Shown: piece after piece, positions 1-9,008 of the stretch
Layout: the number at the start of each line of letters is the position of its first letter
Position numbering within the stretch: position 1 is the stretch's first letter
Assembly (NCBI GenBank): GCA_041581935.1
Contig: JBFICP010000130.1
Coordinates: 1-9,008 of the forward strand
Source: JAABYT01 sp041581935
GTDB lineage: Bacteria > Pseudomonadota > Gammaproteobacteria > HK1
DNA length: 9,008 nt
Reading direction: 5' to 3'
The notes under the pieces: model-generated
Database searches by the model: none
Seen by the model: the letters and a program-made list of their open reading frames with translations, nothing else
What the model was told of the DNA's origin: nothing
Position numbers and translations under genes: made by a program

Positions 1-1056
1 CGCGTACTGCACTTCGGAGATCGCAACGACGAGGCCGAGACCGCTTTGCAACGTGCGCTCGAACTCGATGGTAACGCCCCGGAAGTATGCGTGCTGGTCG
101 GCACGGTGCTGCTGGAGGCCGGTGCGCTCGATGCGGCGCGCAAGCTGTTCGAGTCAGCCGTCCGTGCACAGCCCGAAGAGCCGCGCGCACACGCAAGTAT
201 GGGACTTGCCCTGCACTGGCGGGGCCGCTTCGACGAGGCGGAGAACGCCTATCGCCGCGCGTTGAGCATCGATCCGGGAAATCCTCTCGCCTTGAAGCAT
301 CTCGGCGTTCTGTATCAGGAGCGCGACCAGTTGAAAGCGGCCGCCGAGTGCTTCGAAAAACTACTCAGAGTCAATCCCCACGATGAGGTGGCGCGCCACA
401 TGCTGGCCGCGACCACCGGCGATACGACGGCAAACGCACCACGCGGATATGTGACCCGTCTGTACGACGACTACGCCGATCGATTCGACGCCCACCTCGA
501 AGCCATCGACTATCGGGTGCCGACACTCATTCGCGACGCGGTACTGGAGGTAACCAAAACGGAGAATCCCGCATGGCGGGTCCTGGACCTCGGGTGCGGC
601 ACCGGCCAGTGCGGCGAGGTCATTCGGCCGCTCGCGGACTTTCTTGCCGGTGTGGATCTTTCACCACGAATGATAGCCAAGGCACGCGAGCGAAACGTAT
701 ACGACTCGCTAGTCGTTGCGAGTATCGATGATGTCCTGCAGGGAAACGAGCAACGCTTTGACCTTATCGTCGCTGGAGACGTATTCATCTATATCGGCGA
801 TCTCTCCAACGTTCTCGCCAGTTGTTCGCGCACCCTGACTGCAGGCGGATTAGTCGCGTTTTCCATCGAGAGCTCCGATACCGACTCCTATCGCCTGTGT
901 CCAACCGGAAGGTACGCGCACTCTGCAGCGTACATCGAGACAATCGCGAATGCTTCAGGACTGTCTGTCGTCTATGCGCAGGACATTATCGTGCGCAACG
1001 ATCCAATTCCGATTCCGGGCCAAATTCTCGTGCTCGAAAACGCCGCTCGATCGTAG
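1..1056 (+). CDS. TPR-repeat class I SAM-dependent methyltransferase (5' end missing)
   Basis: The frame is open from the first base, so the true start lies outside the window; the TTG at 46 falls inside a TPR helix and is not a credible start. Counting from the first visible codon, there is the tail of one TPR and then three full 34-residue TPR units (about residues 27-60, 61-94 and 95-128), each ending in a typical A.R.L.IDP-like helix. A methyltransferase domain follows, with glycine-rich SAM motif I DLGCGTG at 196-202, the acidic motif GVDLSPRMIAKA about 25 residues later, and a FDLIVAGDVFIYI strand. The family is soluble and cytoplasmic: TPRs bind a partner and the Rossmann domain transfers a methyl group. 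The substrate is unknown. The gene is convergent with the downstream TAXI gene, and I see no convincing terminator between them. The domain call is firm; the biological role is open. Confidence 0.9.
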   Translation, partial: RVLHFGDRNDEAETALQRALELDGNAPEVCVLVGTVLLEAGALDAARKLFESAVRAQPEEPRAHASMGLALHWRGRFDEAENAYRRALSIDPGNPLALKHLGVLYQERDQLKAAAECFEKLLRVNPHDEVARHMLAATTGDTTANAPRGYVTRLYDDYADRFDAHLEAIDYRVPTLIRDAVLEVTKTENPAWRVLDLGCGTGQCGEVIRPLADFLAGVDLSPRMIAKARERNVYDSLVVASIDDVLQGNEQRFDLIVAGDVFIYIGDLSNVLASCSRTLTAGGLVAFSIESSDTDSYRLCPTGRYAHSAAYIETIANASGLSVVYAQDIIVRNDPIPIPGQILVLENAARS

Positions 1057-1274
1057 GATATATCCGGGACTCGTTGAGGAGCGGGCCGGACCATGTTGTC
1101 GCTTGTTCGCTGATGGGGACCGTTCCACGCAGCACCGGTCGCTCTGTCTACATCGCCTCACACACTGACGACCTTGCAAGAACGTCCCCGCTGACGCGAG
1201 TTGCCCACTCCCCGACGAGCTGCTCGACTGATGCACGCGACCGACGGCAAATTTCGACCGCCTAAGTCGCGTTT

Positions 1275-1469
1275 TCACAGTAGCCATTTCTGCTCGCCGA
1301 GAATGAATTCCTCGAGATAGCGCAATTCGCCTGTCAGCGTGCGGTTCTTCGAATGGAATCGACTGACGAGGTCTTCGGGAACGCCATGCGCATACGCGCG
1401 GGCGGCCGAGTGCGCCGATCCGGGCGGAGCGAACCGGTCGAGCGTTATTTCAGGCCCGAGAGCGCGCGC
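1275..1469 (-). pseudogene. Out-of-frame 3' remainder of the TAXI binding-protein gene
   Basis: Beyond the stop at 1445 the -1 frame stays open to a TGA at 1275 and reads as protein: GPEITLDRFAPPG at its beginning and ELRYLEEFILGEQKWLL at its end. Codons here are rich in G/C at the third position, as expected for coding DNA in this genome. Rejoining the frames by removing two bases, or adding one, at the short gagag/gcgcgcgc repeats (1458-1469) gives one protein of about 356 residues with the junction RRALGPEIT. That is a more usual length for a TAXI protein than 300. The event could be a real mutation or a sequencing/assembly error; dinucleotide repeats are typical sites for both. Confidence 0.6.
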
Positions 1470-2347
1470 CGATCGATGGCCAGCATTGCGCCCGACACGG
1501 CCCCCAGAAGGGCCGACGGGCCGTTCGGATACCGATCGGACCAGTGGCGATCGATGACCAGTGTGGCCGCGACGGTCAACGTCTCCAAGCCGGACCCGGG
1601 AAGACCCGCCTCGAGGTTGTCGTAATACCCTCTCGGAATATGCCGCGTCTCGTAGAGAGTCGCTGCGCCGAATTCGGCATTTCGCAGCGCTTCTTCGGCG
1701 ATCGAAACCAGGCGCAGATCCCGCCCGCGGCGGTTTACTTTCTTGCCGAATTCCGACCCCAGGCCTGAGACGAAAAACAAGCACTGCGCCCGACCGTCGA
1801 GAACACGGCCAAGGGCATTCTCACCGCCGATTTTCTCGGCCGGTATCCGACCGAAGCGATCATCGAGCAGGGTGAAGGCATGCCAGGTGAGCGCGCTTCC
1901 GCTTTCCTCGCTGCCAGTCAGAACTTTGTATCGTTCGGGGTTGGCCAATAGATCACCAGTCGTTTCCACCTTCGCATCCCGGCGGCAGACGAGGTGGGCA
2001 AACTCCGCGTACAAAAAACGGTTTCGGGTAATTTCCACCGGCCGGTCGCTACGTCGCGCCTGGTACACGAGATAGGCATCCGACTGGACAATTGCCGCAC
2101 CACATTCCTGCCGCCCCATCCTGCGCATGTTGTCCATCGATCCGTCGGTTTGCACCACCGTAACCTTTAAATACCTGGGATTCGCGTGGGCTGCCATGTC
2201 GAGCCCGGCGGCAAAATAGTTCCCTTCGGGTCCCGCCGTGCACAGTGCAAGTGGCGCTTCAGCGGCGTGCGTGCCGACGTTGCATACTGCGCTCGACAAT
2301 CCTGCAACCAGAAGCGCGGTCAGACGTATCAGTGGTGTACGATCCAT
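1445..2347 (-). CDS. TAXI/TRAP-type periplasmic solute-binding protein, prematurely terminated
   Basis: Probable exported substrate-binding protein of the TAXI (TRAP-associated extracytoplasmic) type, which captures small organic acids in the periplasm. I chose the ATG at 2347 because it gives a clean signal peptide: MDRTP start, hydrophobic LTALLVAGL core, and a cleavage site near THA-AEAP. An in-frame GTG at 2374 would add nine residues before it; neither start has a strong Shine-Dalgarno. The mature part opens with LALCTAGPEGNYFAAG, the glycine-rich first strand/loop of TAXI proteins, then shows GSMDN, a QSDAYLVY segment and the GSEESGSAL loop. The frame ends in LSGLK-stop at 1445, about 300 residues, while coding-like sequence continues in another frame (next entry), so the C-terminal helices are cut off. 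No TRAP permease genes lie in the window. The type II periplasmic-binding fold is likely; the exact subfamily is less certain. Confidence 0.65.
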   Translation of the reverse strand: MDRTPLIRLTALLVAGLSSAVCNVGTHAAEAPLALCTAGPEGNYFAAGLDMAAHANPRYLKVTVVQTDGSMDNMRRMGRQECGAAIVQSDAYLVYQARRSDRPVEITRNRFLYAEFAHLVCRRDAKVETTGDLLANPERYKVLTGSEESGSALTWHAFTLLDDRFGRIPAEKIGGENALGRVLDGRAQCLFFVSGLGSEFGKKVNRRGRDLRLVSIAEEALRNAEFGAATLYETRHIPRGYYDNLEAGLPGSGLETLTVAATLVIDRHWSDRYPNGPSALLGAVSGAMLAIDRRALSGLK

Positions 2348-2457
2348 GTCAGTGAGTACCTGGAATTGGCTCACTCAATAGTAGACGATCCCGACGGAGT
2401 CATCGAGGCATCGCTTTCGTCTCGAATCAAGGTCCTTAGGCGTTTCAATTTACATAT

Positions 2458-2493
2458 CCCGGGGACTCGGACTCCGTTCCGAATCTCCCCGGG
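2458..2493 (-). terminator. GC-rich hairpin downstream of the DUF1127 gene
   Basis: A two-part inverted repeat. The outer arms are CCCGGGGA (2458-2465) and TCCCCGGG (2486-2493), eight perfect pairs. The inner arms are TCGGA (2467-2471) and TCCGA (2478-2482), five pairs closing a six-base loop, with a small asymmetric bulge between the stems. It lies 22 bases past the DUF1127 stop codon and upstream of the TAXI gene, on the strand both share. The sequence after the stem on the minus strand is A/T-rich (ATATGTAAATTG) but not a true T-run, so it may be a weak intrinsic terminator or an RNA-stabilising 3' stem that sets the level between two cotranscribed genes. Confidence 0.55.
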
Positions 2494-2515
2494 CCTGATT
2501 GCAAAATTCCTTCTT

Positions 2516-2842
2516 TCAAACAGTCCACTTCGAACGCCGCGCTGGCGTGAATGTCGGATTCTCCGCCGACGCCTTGGCGACAGCAGGTATCTCCGAGCGG
2601 GAGACTCCGATATCCGCAAGGGTCGCATTATCCAGGCTCTCCAGCGCTCTCACGGTCGCCCTCTCCCATCTCCAGCGATTGAACGCCGTGACGGCACGGG
2701 CGATGGACGTGAAGCCGTACGTAAGCACCGTCGAGACGGCCTCACCAATGTAAAGGGTGGGCGCAAAAACATCATGGAATGGAACTCTCGTAGCACCGCC
2801 TCCAGCGTCGGCCGTTTCCCGGTAGTATTGATCGCGTTTCAT
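2516..2842 (-). CDS. DUF1127 (YjiS-like) small protein
   Basis: A 108-residue protein. Residues about 55-90 form a DUF1127 domain: NRWRWERATVRALESL, then the hallmark LADIGVSRSEI. The first half is specific to this protein: a short glycine-containing polar start (MKRDQYYRETADAGGG) and a largely apolar stretch at about 28-54 that could be an amphipathic or membrane-contacting helix. DUF1127 proteins are small, arginine-rich, widespread in Proteobacteria and mostly uncharacterised; some have been linked to RNA binding and to phosphate or carbon metabolism. I chose the ATG at 2842 over the TTG at 2872 because a GGAG sits eight bases before it. The gene seems to be its own unit, with an untranslated region upstream and a hairpin downstream. 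The family call is firm; the function here is unknown. Confidence 0.85.
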   Translation of the reverse strand: MKRDQYYRETADAGGGATRVPFHDVFAPTLYIGEAVSTVLTYGFTSIARAVTAFNRWRWERATVRALESLDNATLADIGVSRSEIPAVAKASAENPTFTPARRSKWTV

Positions 2843-2850
2843 TTTTCCGT

Positions 2851-2854
2851 CTCC
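2851..2854 (-). promoter_or_regulatory. Ribosome-binding site of the DUF1127 gene
   Basis: GGAG on the minus strand, eight bases before the ATG at 2842. It is the clearest Shine-Dalgarno in the left half of the window and decides the ATG start over the upstream in-frame TTG at 2872, which would lie on the far side of this site. Confidence 0.6.
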
Positions 2855-3119
2855 AAATTGAACCTCGAACAAAATTTGAGCTGGCAGAAGTCCTGACCTC
2901 TGCTCTTGGAGATGGAATCTACCGGGTCAATGTTTCAACCTGAAGTCATTCCGGGGGTGAAATTGTTTCGATTGTAACGTCGTTCGGATCCCTAAAAAAT
3001 TACCGGGCAATAAAACGAGCGATCGTTCAGGCGGAAACGGGGGTGTCACGTCCCGCGCCACTGCGCAGATGCACCCTCCTCGAGAGCTGAGTGAGTTCCT
3101 CGGAGACCAGACGGGCCCG

Positions 3120-3151
3120 CGGGACACCGGGCCGACGGGACACCGGGCCGA
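3120..3151. repeat. Perfect 16-bp tandem duplication
   Basis: Two adjacent identical copies of CGGGACACCGGGCCGA (3120-3135 and 3136-3151). They lie 12 bases past the stop codon of the dioxygenase gene, in the non-coding stretch before the DUF1127 gene. On the minus strand, copies of GGCCCG can pair with the neighbouring CGGGCC around 3113-3120, so the block could fold into a GC-rich stem after the dioxygenase gene, but no T-run follows. The rest of the gap 2843-3162 shows no gene. Confidence 0.85.
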
Positions 3152-3162
3152 GTCGGCAAAGG

Positions 3163-4047
3163 CTACTTCGATTCGAGCCGATCTTCCTCGAGCGAAGAGC
3201 AGAGCCCCGCGACGCGCGTCTGATGCATTCTCCGCCGGTAACGATCCGCGTCGTAGGGCCTGCCTCGATGCAGCACGCAGCGATTGTCCCAGATGAGCAG
3301 ATCCCCGACCTTCCAACGATGCCGGTAACGGTGCGCAGGACCCGTAGCATGCTCGATCAGATCGTCGAGGAGCGCTCGTGCTTCCTCGTCTCTCCAACCG
3401 TCGATTGACCGTGCGTGGGAGCCGACATAGTAATTCTTGGCTCCGGTGGCGTGGTTTGTCCGCACCAGCTTCTGCCTGACGGGCGGCAATGATGCCGCGA
3501 GCGATGGTGAGACGACGCCTTCGCCAACCCGCGATCGTGAATACACGTAGTCGTGTACGACAACGAGGTCGGCGATGGTATCTTTCAGCTTCGCGGGCAA
3601 TCTCGCGTAAGCCGCTCGTGTACTGACGAACTCGAGCTCGCCGCCTTCCGGCGTGACCTCGTATGCATAGGAAATAGATAGACGCGCCGGGACCTCACGA
3701 AACGAAGAGTCGGAGTGCCACATCTCGTTTCCGGTAGAGAAAACGACGCTTTTGTGCTTTGCCGGCAGCTGCTCCCCGTGCGCGTCGATATTGCCAATAC
3801 GGCCAATGTACTCAATGCGTCCGTCGTTGCCATAAGCGACGTGTCCGTACTCGAGCTCCCCGAACCGGCGGCTGAATGCGAGCTGGCGGTCATCATCGAG
3901 GGACTGATCGCGAAACAATACGACCGAATAGTGCTCTATGGCCGCTTCGATCTCGGCGAACCGGGCATCGGCCAGCGGCCGGGACAGATCGACACCGAGG
4001 ATCTCCACGCCGAAATCGGGATGCAGAGTACGTACCTTAAGATTCAC
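3163..4047 (-). CDS. TauD/TfdA-family 2-oxoglutarate- and Fe(II)-dependent dioxygenase
   Basis: A 294-residue cytoplasmic oxygenase, near the normal length for TauD (about 280). The family couples oxidative decarboxylation of 2-oxoglutarate to hydroxylation of a substrate, often releasing sulfite, an amine or an alcohol. Visible features are the N-terminal FGVEILGVDLSRPL, the HxD iron motif in MWHSDSSF (His111, Asp113), the distal iron ligand in CVLHRGRPYD (His260), and an arginine cluster at 271-273, eleven residues later, where the 2-oxoglutarate carboxylate arginine is expected. The usual GG.T after the HxD motif reads GGELEF, so the threonine that contacts 2-oxoglutarate in TauD appears to be Leu138. 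The start is GTG at 4047; a stop codon 33 bases upstream in frame leaves no earlier start, and the Shine-Dalgarno is weak. It is divergent from the hydantoinase gene, suggesting shared control. The substrate cannot be named. Confidence 0.9.
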   Translation of the reverse strand: MNLKVRTLHPDFGVEILGVDLSRPLADARFAEIEAAIEHYSVVLFRDQSLDDDRQLAFSRRFGELEYGHVAYGNDGRIEYIGRIGNIDAHGEQLPAKHKSVVFSTGNEMWHSDSSFREVPARLSISYAYEVTPEGGELEFVSTRAAYARLPAKLKDTIADLVVVHDYVYSRSRVGEGVVSPSLAASLPPVRQKLVRTNHATGAKNYYVGSHARSIDGWRDEEARALLDDLIEHATGPAHRYRHRWKVGDLLIWDNRCVLHRGRPYDADRYRRRMHQTRVAGLCSSLEEDRLESK

Positions 4048-4291
4048 CCGCGAATTTCCAACGATCGAGTTCCATTTTCACGAATTCGAAGCCGTTAACA
4101 GCGCGGCTTTCGGCATCAGCCATCGATAATCATGCCCGATCGCCCGGAGTTTGACGAGTGCTTCGAAACGCCCGCCCGCGGCACCATTACGAGGCAATCA
4201 TTGGCAGGCTGTCGACCATTCAATACACTCGTGTGCGCGCCCGGAGGATCTGCGCCTGAAGTGGGGAGCGGTTGGAACAACCGACGATCGA
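4048..4291. other. Divergent intergenic region between dioxygenase and hydantoinase genes
   Basis: About 244 bases separating two divergently transcribed enzyme genes, the natural place for a shared operator. I see a good + strand promoter (4201-4229) but no equally good minus-strand promoter and no clear palindromic operator. Small self-complementary words such as TTCGAA and GAATTC occur at 4080-4090 but are too short to claim. No regulator gene is in the window. Confidence 0.5.
4201..4229 (+). promoter_or_regulatory. Predicted sigma70-type promoter of the hydantoinase-M24 operon
   Basis: TTGGCA (4201-4206), a spacer of exactly 17 bases, then TACACT (4224-4229): five of six matches to the -35 and four of six to the -10 consensus. 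Transcription would start around 4235-4237, leaving a leader of about 55 bases before the ATG at 4292. The TTG at 4151 would not be in such a transcript, which supports the downstream start. Confidence 0.5.
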
Positions 4292-7917
<3,626 letters not shown>

Positions 7918-7921
<4 letters not shown>

Positions 7922-9008
7922 GCGGGGCGCCAGGACGCGGCTCCGCGACCGCGATTCTGCATTTCACCCGGGACGAATACCGCGCCCGCGTCAATCGGGC
8001 GGTTGACGCGCTACGTACGAGGGAGCTCGACGCCATCCTGCTGTTCGCGCCGGAGAGCCACTACTACCTGTGCGGCTACGATACCTTCGGCTTCGCCATG
8101 TTTCAGTGCTTGATTCTGAAATCGGATGGCGAACTGCATCTCTTTACCCGCGCTCCGGATCTGCGCCAGGCACAACAAACATCCACCCTCGACGACGATC
8201 ACATTCATATCTGGGTCGACCGTGAGGGCGTGCTTCCTGCCGAGCAACTGATGTCGTTGCTCGAAACACTCGGACTCTCGGGCAAGCGCCTCGGTGTCGA
8301 GACCCGCACCGCCGGTCTCACCGCCTACAACGGACGCGCACTCGATCGGGCATCGGAATCGCGTGTGACGCTCGACGAAGCTTCGGACCTGGTGAACCTT
8401 CTCAGGCGCGAGAAGAGCGCGCGCGAGATCGAGTACCACCGCAAGGCGGCGAGCCTCGCCGACGACGCGCTGGATGCCGCGCTCGCGCTCGCCGGCCCCG
8501 GCGCCTACGAGGGGGACATTCTCGCCGCGATGCAGGGTACGGTGTTTCGTGGTGGCGGCGACTACGCCGGCAACGAGTTCATTATCGGCTCATCTCAGGC
8601 TGCGCTCCTTTGCCGTTATCGCTCGGGCCGCCGGTATCTCTCCGGAAAGGATCAGCTCACGCTTGAGTGGGCCGGCGCCTATCACCGCTACCACGCGGCG
8701 ATGATGCGCACCCTGGTCATCGGACGGGCTTGCGAGGCGCAAAAGCGTATGCACGCGGCGACGGTCGAAGCCCTCGAGGCCTGCGAAGCGGTCATTCGCC
8801 CCGGCGTGGCAATGGGCGACGTATACGATGCGCATACTCGCGTACTCGACAGCTACGGCTTCGCCGGCGCGCGCTTGAACGCCTGCGGTTACGGCATGGG
8901 TGCCGTTTTCAGTCCCATCTGGGTCGACTTCCCGATGTTCTTCGAGGGCAATACGCTGCCGATGAATGCGGGTAACGTCTTCTTTCTGCACATGATCCTC
9001 ATGGACTC
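7918..9008 (+). CDS. M24-fold (aminopeptidase P/creatinase-like) hydrolase lacking metal ligands, 3' end missing
   Basis: Starts at the ATG overlapping the hydantoinase stop as ATGA, so translation is coupled; 363 full codons are visible before the window ends. The N-terminal half (about 14-160) is a creatinase/prolidase N-domain with LDAILLFAPESHYYLCGYDT. The C-terminal pita-bread half begins near RREKSAREIEYHRKAA. Metallopeptidases of the family need two Asp, one His and two Glu. Here the first Asp position is Glu250 (LTLEWAG), the second is Ala261 (YHAAMMRT), the usual GHG.G segment reads CGYGMG (323-328) without His, and the first Glu position reads FFLHM. The His that precedes the first Asp by 17 residues in PepP and creatinase appears to be Arg233. 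Creatinase also lacks the Asp pair and works without metal, so a metal-free C-N hydrolase is likelier than a peptidase. The fold call is firm; the reaction is inferred. Confidence 0.88.

Noticed and set aside
1057..1274. Possible terminator or small gene between the convergent genes
   Set aside because: The only palindrome I found, CGAGC-T-GCTCG near 1217, has a one-base loop and no T-run. The open frames here look like shadows.
1445..1480. Programmed -1 ribosomal frameshifting in the TAXI gene
   Set aside because: No X-XXY-YYZ slippery heptamer or downstream stem is evident near the stop; a plain indel at dinucleotide repeats is simpler.
2186..2896. A 236-codon + strand open frame across the TAXI start and the DUF1127 gene
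   Set aside because: It runs antisense to two supported genes and across the hairpin, and its translation has no domain-like pattern.
2927..3397. A 156-codon minus-strand open frame overlapping the dioxygenase 3' end
   Set aside because: It overlaps the real gene in another frame, crosses the tandem repeat, and its Arg/Ser-rich translation is typical of out-of-frame GC-rich DNA.

Overview
The window looks like the chromosome of a GC-rich Pseudomonadota bacterium. This rests on high GC at third codon positions, a TauD/TfdA-type dioxygenase, a TAXI-type periplasmic binding protein, a DUF1127 small protein and a fused hydantoinase/oxoprolinase. No marker in the window fixes the genus. There are no RNA genes, CRISPR arrays, insertion sequences or phage genes.

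Left part (1-2842). A TPR-methyltransferase gene enters from the left edge on the + strand and ends at 1056. About 220 bases with no recognisable gene or convincing terminator separate it from a convergent minus-strand gene for an exported TAXI/TRAP-type solute-binding protein. That reading frame stops at 1445, but coding-like sequence continues in another frame to 1275, so the gene appears to carry a single frameshift near 1458-1470. Upstream of it, also on the minus strand, lies a 108-residue DUF1127 protein (2516-2842), followed on its 3' side by a strong GC-rich hairpin. The stretch 2843-3162 holds the DUF1127 ribosome-binding site and a perfect 16-bp tandem duplication, and I see no gene in it.

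Right part (3163-9008). This is a divergent catabolic module. On the minus strand is a TauD/TfdA-like 2-oxoglutarate/Fe(II) dioxygenase (3163-4047). On the + strand is a fused HyuA-HyuB ATP-dependent hydantoinase/5-oxoprolinase-type protein (4292-7921). It is translationally coupled through an ATGA overlap to an M24 (aminopeptidase P/creatinase fold) protein that runs off the right edge. A good sigma70-type promoter (4201-4229) sits in the divergent intergenic region and makes the far upstream TTG start at 4151 unlikely.

The M24 partner is the most interesting protein. Every metal-ligand position visible in the window is substituted, which points to a metal-free creatinase-like hydrolase rather than a peptidase. 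My inference is that the module opens and then cleaves a small cyclic amide (hydantoin, lactam or N-substituted imide type). HyuAB would spend ATP to open the ring, the M24 protein would hydrolyse the resulting linear amide or ureido compound, and the dioxygenase would trim or hydroxylate the substrate or a side chain. The substrate cannot be read from sequence.
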